A stretch of DNA of 64,000 nucleotides from JAOXRU01 sp965247735 (GTDB taxonomy: Bacteria > Bacteroidota > Bacteroidia > Flavobacteriales > Flavobacteriaceae): contig CBDFHN010000002.1 in the NCBI GenBank assembly GCA_965247735.1, positions 3,720,001-3,784,000 on the forward strand, written 5' to 3'. Both the position numbers and the translations under genes were made by a program. Position 1 is the stretch's first letter. Each line of letters begins with the position of its first letter. Under the pieces are notes generated by a model. The model was not told where the DNA came from. It worked only from the letters and a program-made list of their open reading frames with translations, and searched no databases. Positions 1-10,100 of the stretch are shown in pieces.

Positions 1-793
1 TTTCTATCTTCTGGGTTAGCATTATAAATTCGGATACACTTAGTTGTTCCGGACGCTGCCCAAAGATAACATCTTCTCTTAGATTATCAGATAAATTAAA
101 GCTTTTTAGACTGTTTCTAAGTGTTTTCCTCCGCTGATTAAATCCTGTTTTAACAACTTTAAAAAAGAGTTTCTCATCGCAAGGTAAACTATAGTCTTTT
201 TTACGTACCAAACGAAGTACGCCAGATTCTACTCTTGGTGGAGGGTCAAAAACATGAGGAGGGACTGTAAATAAATATTCTGCATCATAAAAAGCTTGCG
301 CCAATACCGATAAGATACCATAGGTTTTGTTGCCTTCCTTGGCACAAATACGTTGGGCTACCTCTTTTTGAAACATACCAGAAAATTCGGGGATAAGATC
401 TCTGAACTCTAATGTTTTAAAAACAATTTGTGTAGAAATGTTATAAGGGAAATTTCCAGAAATGGCAAATTGCTCTTTGCCAAAAATTTCAGGAATATTA
501 CTCTTAAGAAAATCTGCTTCAATAACAGTAAAAGCTTTAGCTTTGGTAATGTTTTTGGAATGTTCTACCGTAAAAGACTGCTTTAAAAAAGCAATGGAAT
601 CACGATCTAAGTCCATAGCAATAAGTGCCACATCTTTTTCTAGGATATACTTGGTAAGTACACCCATTCCAGGACCAATTTCTAAAACATTTGAGGTATG
701 GTTAAGCAGTAATGCATTTGCAATATCTCTGGCAATCTCTTCGTCTTTAAGAAAATGCTGACCTAAAAACTTTTTTGCTTTTACTTTATTCAT
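1..793 (-). CDS. rsmA: 16S rRNA dimethyladenosine transferase RsmA (3' end cut by window edge)
   Basis: Dimethylates two adjacent adenosines in the 3' terminal hairpin of 16S rRNA during small-subunit maturation. The reverse-strand translation from the ATG at 793 starts with the family signature KKFLGQHFL. It is followed by the SAM-binding segment VLEIGPGMGVLT near residue 40 and the catalytic GNFPYNIS motif near residue 115. The frame is still open at position 2, so only a few C-terminal residues are missing (264 codons present; the family is about 260-280). It is the last gene of a leftward run after the TPR and DUF4286 genes, separated from the latter by about 117 bp containing hairpins. 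Identification is secure. Confidence 0.95.
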   Translation of the reverse strand, partial: MNKVKAKKFLGQHFLKDEEIARDIANALLLNHTSNVLEIGPGMGVLTKYILEKDVALIAMDLDRDSIAFLKQSFTVEHSKNITKAKAFTVIEADFLKSNIPEIFGKEQFAISGNFPYNISTQIVFKTLEFRDLIPEFSGMFQKEVAQRICAKEGNKTYGILSVLAQAFYDAEYLFTVPPHVFDPPPRVESGVLRLVRKKDYSLPCDEKLFFKVVKTGFNQRRKTLRNSLKSFNLSDNLREDVIFGQRPEQLSVSEFIMLTQKIE

Positions 794-881
794 GTTTTTA
801 GTTTTTTTACCTACTTCAAAGTAAGCTAATTTAAAAACAAAGAGCGTATGCGATAATACGTTCCTTTATTAAGTGAATTTT

Positions 882-911
882 ATAGATACTATTGTTGGTT
901 ATAGTATCTAT
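882..911 (-). terminator. Perfect 11-bp hairpin at the end of the DUF4286 gene
   Basis: Arms 882-892 and 901-911 are perfectly complementary with an 8-nt loop. The hairpin overlaps the first base of the DUF4286 stop codon region on the reverse strand. The U-tract after it is weak, so it could be a weak terminator or a 3'-end stabiliser before rsmA. Confidence 0.4.
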
Positions 912-1240
912 TAATTATTGTTGGTTGTTCTGGTGTATGTTATCACATCCAGTTCTGTTCTAAAGGCTACAAATTTACCAGCAAAACGTTTCATGCCATC
1001 TGCACGTAATCTCTCTGCATCTTCTTTAAAATATTCATCTAACAACGCTTTGCTGTCAGTAGTATATTGAATAGAATAGGTAATTCCTCCCATTTCTTCT
1101 TCAATTACAACACGGCACATTTTAGCTTCAAAAAATTTGTTGGTAGCTAACATTTCAGGAATATGAATTTCTTTCATCCATAACATCCATTCGTCATTAA
1201 TCTCTTCTTCTATGTTTATAGTTACGTTATATATGTACAT
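911..1240 (-). CDS. DUF4286 family protein
   Basis: Small soluble protein (109 aa) of the DUF4286 family, whose biochemical role is unknown to me. It opens with MYIYNVTINIEEEI and carries the family's pattern of a short ferredoxin-like alpha/beta unit, with conserved WMLWMKEIHIPEML near residues 18-31. There is no signal peptide or membrane segment. It starts 11 bp after the stop of the upstream TPR gene, so the two are very likely co-transcribed, and rsmA follows downstream. The family call rests on recognising the N-terminal pattern; no function is inferred. Confidence 0.8.
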   Translation of the reverse strand: MYIYNVTINIEEEINDEWMLWMKEIHIPEMLATNKFFEAKMCRVVIEEEMGGITYSIQYTTDSKALLDEYFKEDAERLRADGMKRFAGKFVAFRTELDVITYTRTTNNN

Positions 1241-1251
1241 GTACTTGTTTG

Positions 1252-3036
1252 TTAGTTGATGGCATCACCACGAAGTAAACGATATCTTTTTCTTGCTGGA
1301 ACAAAATAAATGCTGTCTTCGTGATTAAAAATCAGTTTTTCGTAATATTCTTTTGCTTTTTCAATATCGTTAAACTGATTTTCATATAATTCTGCCAGTG
1401 CAAATATAGCATTGTCGGCAAGAATACCATCACCAAAAAACTCAATGATTTTTAAGTAATTATATTTGGCTTTTTCAAACTCTTGTTTTTCGATAAGCAA
1501 TGCCGCTTGTTTTAGTAATGCTTCGTCTTCTATTTTTTCTCCTTTGTGCTGAATAAGAATGTCTTCGAGGATAGTAATGGCTTTTTCTTTTTTATTCTGA
1601 TACGCTAATAGATCAGCTTTCGCATATTTGTTTAATGCTGTTTTGGTAGAATCTTCAGCTGCATTATCTGAGATAAGTAAACTCAGGTCCATAGCATCGT
1701 TTGCAATGAGTTGCGAGCTAGAGTTTCTTAATACCGTAAGTTGGGTTAATGCCCAGTCAAAATCTCCCTTATAAAAACTGGCTTGAGCAATTTTAAAACG
1801 TGCATTTTGTCCAGTAATATGATTTTTTAAAGCCTTTTGTACTTGAGAATAATAGATTAATGCTTGATTGAATTGCTCTTTATACACCAAGATATCAGCC
1901 AAAACGATTCTTACAGATGCTTTGGTATAACGATCTAATGGGAATTTTAATGCTTCTTTAAGTATTTTAATACCCTTTTTACTATTGTCTCTATGAAAGG
2001 TTAAATAGTTAGCATAGGATATTTGCAGTGGAATGGTAGAAGGGATTGTACCAAACTGTTCTAGTAAATCTGTATATTTTTTGTCTATTTCTGAATAGAT
2101 TTTTTCATCCGCATTTTTTAAATCTAATGCAATTAGATCTAGGTGTGCTTGCTGCAATTCTTTAGCATCAACGCTATTTTCAATAATAAAGTTATAGATG
2201 TTTTTGGCAACATCAATGTTATTATTCTCTAAACAAACCGGAGCTAGTTTTATGATGCGAAGTAAGGATGCACCTTCTTCTCTTTTATAAATGGCTCTTT
2301 CTTGATTAAAAGCACTTCTGTATTGTTTTTGTTGAATAAAAAGCCAGCTTAATAAATCGTTCCACAATACATTGGGTTGGCTTTGTACTTTTTTAAGTAG
2401 TATTTTTTTTAAGGCAATATTGTTAGGAGATGTAGGGTCGTCTGTTATGTACTGGTTTGTACTTTTTAATACTGCTGTTTTTCTGGCCGCATTAATTTCT
2501 AAAAGGGTAATAAAACTAGTAAACATTTTTTCAATATCTCCTTGTTCTCCATAAATATTGGCTAATTGATAATTATAATCTGCCTTAGGATTAAGCTCCA
2601 TTGTTTTTTTAAATGCTTTTACAGCATAATCTAACAAGGTGTAGCTTTTAAATTGATGTGCAATAGAATAGCCTATATTTGGGTTTTCCTCTATCTTTTT
2701 TAGTGCTTTGTTAAAATAATTGCTGGCTTCTATATTGTTTTTTTGCAAACTATAGTTTTGTCCTAAAACAATATATAACATTGGAAAAGCATTCTTTTTT
2801 TTAAGTAAGCTTTTTAACAAGTTTTCGGCATCTGTATAACGTTCTAATTGCTGATAAGTATCGGTAAGCATCAAAACATAGTCGGTACGCCTTTTGTTGG
2901 TTTTGACTATTTTTTCGAAATAAACAACTGCTTTTTTGTAATCACCATCATTATAGTATTGTTTGGCAAGAAATTCGTTCTGAGCAGATATGTTCTGGAA
3001 CAAAAACAAGAATAAGATTACAAATAAGTATCGCAT
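1252..3036 (-). CDS. Secreted TPR repeat protein
   Basis: 594-aa protein with an N-terminal signal peptide (MRYLFVILFLFLFQNISAQ, cleavage after about residue 19), so it is exported across the inner membrane. The rest is a string of TPR-like helical hairpins; examples are YNDGDYKKAVVYFEKIV near residue 28 and PNPKADYNYQLANIYGEQGD-type units further on. Several near-consensus repeats lie at the C terminus (FEKAKYNYLKIIEFF, IEKAKEYYEKLIF). It is probably a periplasmic protein-protein scaffold. It is first of a leftward unit with DUF4286, 11 bp apart. The partner is unknown. Confidence 0.85.
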   Translation of the reverse strand: MRYLFVILFLFLFQNISAQNEFLAKQYYNDGDYKKAVVYFEKIVKTNKRRTDYVLMLTDTYQQLERYTDAENLLKSLLKKKNAFPMLYIVLGQNYSLQKNNIEASNYFNKALKKIEENPNIGYSIAHQFKSYTLLDYAVKAFKKTMELNPKADYNYQLANIYGEQGDIEKMFTSFITLLEINAARKTAVLKSTNQYITDDPTSPNNIALKKILLKKVQSQPNVLWNDLLSWLFIQQKQYRSAFNQERAIYKREEGASLLRIIKLAPVCLENNNIDVAKNIYNFIIENSVDAKELQQAHLDLIALDLKNADEKIYSEIDKKYTDLLEQFGTIPSTIPLQISYANYLTFHRDNSKKGIKILKEALKFPLDRYTKASVRIVLADILVYKEQFNQALIYYSQVQKALKNHITGQNARFKIAQASFYKGDFDWALTQLTVLRNSSSQLIANDAMDLSLLISDNAAEDSTKTALNKYAKADLLAYQNKKEKAITILEDILIQHKGEKIEDEALLKQAALLIEKQEFEKAKYNYLKIIEFFGDGILADNAIFALAELYENQFNDIEKAKEYYEKLIFNHEDSIYFVPARKRYRLLRGDAIN

Positions 3037-3142
3037 GGGCTACAGCTAAAGCATTTAGCCAAAGATAGTGTTATGAAGATTAATCCTCAAATTAATTGCT
3101 GTGACTTGCGTTAAAATGTAGTTAATCTATTGGTGTTAATGT

Positions 3143-3222
3143 GTTTTAGCCGTGATAGCAGCGGCAGCTTTTTGTGGTGTTAACCCAAAAACTATAGCGA
3201 ATAGCGCGAAATAGCTTCAAAA
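3143..3222 (-). repeat. Dispersed intergenic repeat, copy B
   Basis: Read on the reverse strand, this 80-bp segment matches the forward-strand segment 36217-36300 over nearly its whole length. Shared blocks include GCTATTTC, GCTATAGTTTTT, CAAAAA-AGCTG and CGGGGCTA/CACGGCTA. Both copies lie in the same orientation as the gene upstream of them (serS here, the flavin reductase there). This is a non-coding element of unknown function. Confidence 0.75.
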
Positions 3223-3252
3223 AAAGAAAGCCCAAACACAAAGGCTTGGGCT
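3217..3252 (-). terminator. Rho-independent terminator downstream of serS
   Basis: On the reverse strand a 7-8 bp GC-containing stem (arms 3229-3236 and 3246-3252) is followed by a T-rich run at 3217-3228. It lies about 220 nt after the serS stop, leaving a long 3' UTR. Confidence 0.7.
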
Positions 3253-3395
3253 ACCAACAAATAATAGTGCTATTAATCAATTGAAGTACTTAACTGATTG
3301 TATTATTATGGCTGGGTTATAGTATTATATATCCTGCTGAGCTTTTAATAAAAAAAGTCAGTGCAAATTTTATGTTATTATTTGTGGGATGAAGT

Positions 3396-3435
3396 CCTTT
3401 AATTTTAAGCCTTAAAAAGGCCTAGAAATTAAAGG
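3396..3435 (-). other. Long hairpin in the serS 3' UTR
   Basis: Arms 3396-3405 and 3426-3435 form a perfect 10-bp stem. An inner complementary pair around AAGCC/GGCCT extends it. It lies 37-76 nt after the serS stop on the reverse strand, without an immediate U-tract. Confidence 0.45.
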
Positions 3436-3471
3436 TTCTCAAATATAGAAATATAATCCTAAATAACAAAC

Positions 3472-4743
3472 TTAATCTATAATACTAAAACCTGTATATG
3501 GAATTAATGCTTTAGGGATTTTAATTCCTTCTGGCGTTTGATAGTTTTCTAAGATCCCTGCTAGTACTCTTGGAAGTGCTAATGAACTACCGTTTAGGGT
3601 ATGTGCTAAAACACTTTTTCCATCACTATTTTTATAACGTAGCTTTAATCTATTGGCTTGGTAATTTTCAAAATTAGATACAGAACTAATTTCTAACCAA
3701 CGGTCTTGGGCGGTAGAAAACAGCTCAAAATCATAGGTAAGCACAGCAGTAAATCCTAAATCTCCACCACAAAGTCTTAAAACGCGGTATGGCAATTCTA
3801 GTTCTTTAAGAATATCTTTAATATGAGATACCATGCCATCTAATGCAGTATAAGAATTATCAGGATGTTCTATTCTAACAATTTCTACTTTATCAAATTG
3901 ATGCAGTCGGTTTAGTCCTCTTACGTGAGCGCCATAACTTCCAGCTTCTCTTCTAAAACACGGAGTGTATGCAGTGCAACATATCGGAAATTGATCTTCG
4001 TTAAGGATTACATCTCTAAACATATTGGTAACAGGTACTTCTGCTGTTGGTATCAGGTACAAATCGTCTCCAGTAACATGATACATTTGTCCTTCTTTGT
4101 CTGGTAATTGTCCAGTTCCAAAACCAGAAGCTTGGTTTACCAAATGCGGTACTTGGTATTCTGTATATCCTGCTGCGGTGTTTTTATCTAAAAAATAAGC
4201 AATTAATGCACGTTGTAAACGGGCACCTTTGCCCTTATAAACAGGAAAGCCAGCTCCAGTAATTTTTGTTCCTAGTTCAAAATCGATAAGATCGTATTTT
4301 TTTGCTAGCTCCCAGTGTGGTAAGGCACCATCATGTAATTTTGGGATTTCTCCTTCGGCATAGATCTCTTCATTGTCTTCATCAGAATTCCCTTCAGGGA
4401 CACTAGGATGAGGAATGTTTGGAATGGTGTACAACATATCTTGAAGCTCATCAGCTGTATTGGTAAGGGTATCGCCAAGATCTTTTGTTTTTGCCTTTAA
4501 ATCAACAGTTTGTTGTTTTAATTCATTTGCTTTTTGAGCTTCTCCACTTTTAAAGAGCATTCCAATTTCTTTGGAAATTTTATTAGAGTTAGCTAAGGTA
4601 TTGTCTAGTTCGGTTTGTAGTTTTCTACGTTCTTCATCTAGCGCAATAACGGTAGTGATAACAGAAGTAGCGTCAAAATTTCTTTTTGCTAACGCTTTTA
4701 TAATTTCTTCTTTTTGGTCTCTAATAGTTTGTATTTGCAACAT
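3472..4743 (-). CDS. serS: Seryl-tRNA synthetase
   Basis: Charges tRNA-Ser in the cytoplasm (class II aminoacyl-tRNA synthetase). The 423-aa length is normal. Residues 1-100 form the long coiled-coil tRNA-binding arm (rich in K/E/L). TAEVP at 233-237 and motif 2 (FRREAGS from residue 263, extending to LHQF at about 283) are the serine and ATP-binding elements. Motif 3 is near the end (LNGSSLALPRVL). It starts at the ATG at 4743, 62 bp after the HTTM gene, in the ribF-HTTM-serS leftward run. A long structured 3' UTR follows. Confidence 0.97.
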   Translation of the reverse strand: MLQIQTIRDQKEEIIKALAKRNFDATSVITTVIALDEERRKLQTELDNTLANSNKISKEIGMLFKSGEAQKANELKQQTVDLKAKTKDLGDTLTNTADELQDMLYTIPNIPHPSVPEGNSDEDNEEIYAEGEIPKLHDGALPHWELAKKYDLIDFELGTKITGAGFPVYKGKGARLQRALIAYFLDKNTAAGYTEYQVPHLVNQASGFGTGQLPDKEGQMYHVTGDDLYLIPTAEVPVTNMFRDVILNEDQFPICCTAYTPCFRREAGSYGAHVRGLNRLHQFDKVEIVRIEHPDNSYTALDGMVSHIKDILKELELPYRVLRLCGGDLGFTAVLTYDFELFSTAQDRWLEISSVSNFENYQANRLKLRYKNSDGKSVLAHTLNGSSLALPRVLAGILENYQTPEGIKIPKALIPYTGFSIID

Positions 4744-4805
4744 GCTTCCTTAAAATTTAAGCACAAATTTAATAGAAATACTGGGATAGCGCCCTAAAAC
4801 AAGTA

Positions 4806-6143
4806 TTATTTTTGAAGTGAGATCTCTTCTTTTTTTGAAGGAAGAATCCAATTGTGGTGTTTAAAATGTTGCCATTCTTCAGTTGCCAAATCTACAGAGC
4901 TATCTATAAGTTTTTGATAAGGTTTGCCATTGACGCTTATAGTGCAAAAAGCATATACTGCGGCATCTACACCGTCTTTTTTAAACTCTTTTTTTAAAAA
5001 CTGAGCAAATTGCCATATCATGTCTGGTTTAGAACTTATGGCTCTAAGTTGTTTGGAAGACAGGTACTTGCTAGGGTAGACTGTTTTTTGTGATGTACTG
5101 TTTTTGTCTTTGACTATAAAATGCAAATTCCCTCGTTTTGATCTTAGCATCATTCTCCAGCTCATTCTATGGCCTTCTTCTGTCCATAAAATATTGTCTT
5201 TTATAATCCAGTGCCTCAATGGAAGTAGCAGTTGTATTGTAAAAAAGAGACCTGCAAAAATAAGGGCAATATTTTTGTTTTTCGGGAGTATAACCTCAGT
5301 ATTATTATAAAGTGGTTTTTTCTTTAAAAAGATGCGTTGAATGGTTTTTCCATCAAAAAAGAATAGACATAATGCCAGTCCTAGGTATGGAAAGATGCCT
5401 ACTTGGAAAACAATAGAATTGAAGAGGTGAAAAAAGATTGCGGCCGCAAAGGCAATTTTACGGCTTGGCTTCCAAAGTAAAGCAATTGCGATAAGAAGGT
5501 CGAAAAATAATCCACCATAAGCGATAAAATAATGAAACCAGTGTTGCTGCATTAGCGATCCTATAACTGGATAATTGGATTTGCCTGCTAATAAAATTTT
5601 GATAAAAGTAAGGTCTAGCCAATCAGGATATAGTTTAGCAATAGCAGCATAGCTGTATACAATAAGAATTTGTAATACCAAGGCATATTTTGCCCATTGA
5701 GGCATGCTTATTTTTTTTATACTAGGATTTTTTTTACTGTCTAATGAAAAATAGTTGCTAGCGGGTAAGGCCAGCATGATAAGACATATAATAATCAATA
5801 AATAATAATGATTGTTATAAGAGCTTTTTTGCATTAAGTACGTGATGGTCCATAATAGGGTAAAAGCGCTTAGGCTATATCTGTATTTAAAGCCCAATGC
5901 TACAAAAAGGCCACAAATACCCATAATAAGGTAATAAATATACATGCCATAACCAGGTAGTGGTTGTAGCCATTCAAAACCAATAAAAGTAAAAGTGAAT
6001 TCTGGAGTAATAAAGGCTCTTTTGACCCAACCAGTGAAAATTGCTCCTACAGCTTCTAAAAACAATAAACTTCCAAAGATAATTCTAAAGACAATTAATG
6101 CGCTATTATCTACTTGTTTATAGAGTATTCTGTGAAGTTTCAT
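4806..6143 (-). CDS. HTTM-domain (vitamin K gamma-carboxylase-like) membrane protein
   Basis: Integral membrane protein of 445 aa with about eight hydrophobic helices in the first 310 residues, followed by a soluble tail. The N-terminal pattern (VDNSALIVFRIIFGSLLF) and the segment SYNNHYYLLIII near residue 110 are characteristic of HTTM proteins, the bacterial relatives of the gamma-glutamyl carboxylase. Bacterial members have no established substrate, so carboxylase activity should not be assumed. The start overlaps the 3' end of ribF by 26 bp, indicating translational coupling; serS follows after 62 bp. Confidence 0.85.
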   Translation of the reverse strand: MKLHRILYKQVDNSALIVFRIIFGSLLFLEAVGAIFTGWVKRAFITPEFTFTFIGFEWLQPLPGYGMYIYYLIMGICGLFVALGFKYRYSLSAFTLLWTITYLMQKSSYNNHYYLLIIICLIMLALPASNYFSLDSKKNPSIKKISMPQWAKYALVLQILIVYSYAAIAKLYPDWLDLTFIKILLAGKSNYPVIGSLMQQHWFHYFIAYGGLFFDLLIAIALLWKPSRKIAFAAAIFFHLFNSIVFQVGIFPYLGLALCLFFFDGKTIQRIFLKKKPLYNNTEVILPKNKNIALIFAGLFFTIQLLLPLRHWIIKDNILWTEEGHRMSWRMMLRSKRGNLHFIVKDKNSTSQKTVYPSKYLSSKQLRAISSKPDMIWQFAQFLKKEFKKDGVDAAVYAFCTISVNGKPYQKLIDSSVDLATEEWQHFKHHNWILPSKKEEISLQK

Positions 6144-7068
6144 AATTGGCGATGATTAGTTTGGATTGCTGTTGATCTGCATCTAGTTGATTTTTAAGCT
6201 CATCAATAGAGTTGAATTTTTGCTCATCTCGTATTCTAAAAATAAGGTCTATTTGTAGTGTTTTGCCATAAAGATCATCATTAAAATTAAAAAAATGAGT
6301 CTCAATAGTTTTACTTTTTCCATTTACAGTAGGGCGCATTCCAATATTCATCATTCCAAAAATGGTAGTATTGTTAATGTTGGATTTAACAACATAAACT
6401 CCATCTTTAGGGATCAATTTGTAGTTTTCTTCTATATGCAGGTTTGCAGTGGGGAAATTTAGTTTTTTTCCTAGCCCTTCTCCTTTCACAATAGAACCAG
6501 TAAGCATATATTCGTATCCCAAAAAGTTGTTGGCACTGGTAATATCACCATTTAATAGTGCTTTTCTTATTTTGGTGGAGCTTATGGATACATCATTAAC
6601 TTCTTCAACACCAATTTCTTCAACTTCAAAGTTAAAGGTACTACCATATTCTCTTAAGTCTGTAATATTTGCGTTTCTGTTTCTTCCAAAACGATGGTCA
6701 TAACCAATTATTATTTTTTTTATACCCAGGCTATTAACCAAAATATCCCTAACAAATGCTAAGGCAGAAAGCCTTGAAAATTCTTTGGTAAATGGGTGAA
6801 TAATTAAATGAGCTAAGTCTAACTTTTCTAGTATCTTTTTCTTTTCGTCAATAGTATTCAGTAATTTAATATCTGAATCTTGTTGCAGTACCATTCTTGG
6901 ATGAGGGAAAAAAGTAAGTAATGAAGCGGATAGCTTTTCCTTTTTTGCATTAGCAATTAAACGGCTTAGAATTTTTTTATGACCCAAATGCACGCCATCA
7001 AAAGTACCTATAGTAATTATAGTGTCTTTTTCTTCGATGAAGTTTGTTATGCCCTTATGTGTTTTCAC
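6118..7068 (-). CDS. ribF: Bifunctional riboflavin kinase / FAD synthetase
   Basis: Makes FMN from riboflavin and FAD from FMN. The 316-aa length is typical. The N-terminal nucleotidyltransferase domain shows GTFDGVHLGH at residues 21-30, and the SSTKIRK motif of the FAD synthetase half at about 163-169. The C-terminal riboflavin kinase domain begins near 185 with the flavin/ATP loop GKKLNFPTANL (200-210). It is the first gene of the leftward run and is divergent from the metalloprotease gene, with 69 bp between the starts. Its last codons overlap the HTTM gene start. Confidence 0.96.
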   Translation of the reverse strand: MKTHKGITNFIEEKDTIITIGTFDGVHLGHKKILSRLIANAKKEKLSASLLTFFPHPRMVLQQDSDIKLLNTIDEKKKILEKLDLAHLIIHPFTKEFSRLSALAFVRDILVNSLGIKKIIIGYDHRFGRNRNANITDLREYGSTFNFEVEEIGVEEVNDVSISSTKIRKALLNGDITSANNFLGYEYMLTGSIVKGEGLGKKLNFPTANLHIEENYKLIPKDGVYVVKSNINNTTIFGMMNIGMRPTVNGKSKTIETHFFNFNDDLYGKTLQIDLIFRIRDEQKFNSIDELKNQLDADQQQSKLIIANYETSQNTL

Positions 7069-7137
7069 TAATTTTAACGAATAAATGCTAAAACTTAAGC
7101 CCGATTCTGTATATTTAGAATCTTAAATCTTAAGATA

Positions 7138-10100
7138 ATGACTGCAAACTTACGCTATGTTTTATCAATTTTCATAATTTTTATCGCATTAAATGTAAGC
7201 GGACAAGCTAACTATTGGAAGAAAGTTACTGTTGCAGAAAAATCACAACAAAAAATAAGGTTAAATAAAGGGAATAACGATGTACAAAAATTTCGATTAG
7301 AAAGCGCGTTGTTTTTAAAAACACTACCAAAAACAGCCACTGATGCTAATGAAACTGTGAAAATGTATTTTCCAGATAATCAGGGTCAATTACTACTTTT
7401 TAATGTAAAAGAGACTTCGGTTTTATCTGCAGATTTATCTAAAAAATATCCAGGGATAAAATCGTATTCAGGATTCGGAATAGCTAATAAAAATTTGAAA
7501 ATAAAATTTAGTCTTGCTGCAGATGGAATTCAGGCTACCATGCGTAAATCGGATTCTGGAACCTTAATTTTTATTCAAAAGCAAAAAGAAAACACATCGG
7601 ACTATGTTGTTTATACTGCTGCTTCTAAACTAAATAAAGATGAATTTCTATGTGAAACTAAGGAAGAAATATTTGGTAAAAAAAGTTTTTCAGCCTTGTC
7701 TTTTTCTGATCAAAAACTGAGAAAATTTAAAATTGCCATTTCAGCTTCTGGAGAGTATACAGCTTATCATGGCGGAACGATTGTAGGAGCATTGTCAGCC
7801 ATAAACGCAACCCTAACAAGAGTGAATGAAGTTTTTGAGAACGAATTGGCTATTACCTTGGAGTTGGTTGCAGATAATGATAAGGTAATTTATACAGATG
7901 CGGCAACAGATCCTTATACAGGCAGCTTTAGTTCGGAAGTTCAGACTGCTATTGCTACAGAAATTGGTGCTTCAAATTATGATATTGGACATTTGTTTCA
8001 TAGAACCACAGGAACTAATGAAGGAAATGCTGGTTGTGTTGGTTGTGTGTGTGTAAACGGACAAAAAGGAAGTGGATATACTGCGCATAACAATCCAGAA
8101 GGAGAAGCTTTTGATATCGATTTTGTAATTCATGAACTTGGACATCAGTTTGGTGCAAATCATACTTGGTCTTATGAAAATGAAGGAACGGGAGTGCAAG
8201 TAGAACCTGGTAGTGGCTCAACAATAATGGGCTATGCTGGTATTACTGGTGCAAATAATGTACAGGGTAGAAGTGATGCTTATTTTAACCATAAAAGCCT
8301 AGTGCAGATTTCGGAATATATCTCTACTACGAGTTGTGCAACAGAAATAACGCTAGTAAATACGGCGCCGGTAATTACAGGTGTGGGTAGTTATTTTATT
8401 CCTGTTGAAACTGCTTTTATGTTGGATGGAGTGGCAACAGATGGCGATGGTGATGCACTTAGTTATTGTTGGGAGCAGATAGATGATGGCGTGGTTACAA
8501 ATGTTAATTTTGGACCAGAACGGATTTCAGGAGCTAGTTTTAGATCATTAGCGCCTACAACAGAAACCAAGCGGTATTTCCCAAAACTAGCAAGAGTTGT
8601 TGCTGGTGTGCTTACCGAAGAAAATCCGATTATAAATTCAGATTGGGAAACACTGTCCACTGTTGGAAGAGATTATAATTTTGCTTTTACTGTTAGAGAT
8701 AATAATAGTGCTGGTGGACAAACTGTTTCTGAGCTTTCGAGAGTTACAGTAGTTCAGCAATCTACTCCATTTAAGGTAACTTCACAACAGATAGAAACAA
8801 CATTAGTGGCAGGAAACAGAGCAACTGTTACTTGGGATGTTGGAGCTACTAATGAAGCTCCGATTAATACCTCTATGACGGATATTTTGTTGTCCATAGA
8901 TGGTGGAATAACGTTTCCAATTGTTTTGGGACAAGATATAATTAATGATGGTAGTCATGATGTGCTTATTCCTGGTGGTATTGCAACTACAACTGCAAAG
9001 CTAATGGTAATGGCAAGTGACAATGTGTTTTATGCTATAAATGATGGAGAAATAACAATTGAAGAATCGGAAGTGGTACTTAATTTTTCAGAACTGTCAT
9101 TTGAAGCTTGCCAAGGTGTGGATAAACTAATAAGCTTTCAGTACGATACCTACCTAGGTTTTTCTGAAGAAAGCACTTTTAGTATTTCAGGAATGCCAGT
9201 AAATTTAGTTGCTAATTTTTCGCCAGTTAGTACAATGGTAGATGGGACTAATATTGATATTACTTTTTCTAATACAGCGAATGTAGCTTTAGGTGATTAT
9301 ACGATTACTGTTATTGCCACTTCAGCTTCGGTAACAAAAAGTATTGCAATTGATTTTTCAGTTCAGGATGCAACTTTTGCTACCGTTCCATTGTTGTTAC
9401 CTGTTGATGGTGGAACCGATGTTTTTTTTAGCACTTCTTTGCAATGGGAAGAAGTAAGCGGAGTTACCAATTATGATATTGAAGTTGCCACAGATATAGG
9501 GTTTTCATCCATTGTTTTTTCAGGGAATAGTATAATTAATTCTTATGATATAGATGGATTAGCTGATAATACGATCTATTTTTGGCGAGTGAAACCAAAA
9601 AATGCATGTGGAGAAGGTGTTTTTGGAATAGCTAGAAGTTTTACAACAGCAACAAATAACTGTATTGATGCAAACGGAGTGGCTTTGCCTAAAGAAATAG
9701 CGGTAACTGGTACACCTACTGTTGAGGTAAGAACTACTGTTTTGGACGATCTACTGTTGAGCGATATTGATGTTAATGTTGCTATTACTCATAGTTTTTT
9801 GGGAGACCTCACTATTTGGTTAGAATCTCCGTCTGGAACAAAGGTATTGCTAGTTGCTGGCACCTGTAGCTATGGAAAAAATATAGGAGCAACTTTTGAT
9901 GATAGTGGAGCCACTATTGTTTGTGGGGGCACTCCAAATATAAGTGGTACCGTAAAACCTGTAAGTGCATTAAGTGCTTTTTATGGAGAACCTACCAAGG
10001 GAGTTTGGAAACTTATTATTAGTGATAGCGCAAGTCAAGATGGTGGTAGTGTTACAGGTTTTAGCCTGGCTATTTGCGGTGGAGGTACATTAAGTTTAGA

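Larger units (their letters stand above)
3037..3471. other. 435-bp gene-free spacer between serS and the TPR gene
   Basis: No credible coding frame. On the reverse strand, downstream of serS, it holds in order a hairpin at 3396-3435, a terminator-like hairpin at 3217-3252 and a copy of a dispersed repeat at 3143-3222. Each is listed separately. Confidence 0.7.

Noticed and set aside
7972..8224. Frames antisense to the metalloprotease zinc site
   Set aside because: Shadow frames of a strongly supported gene; no start context or family.
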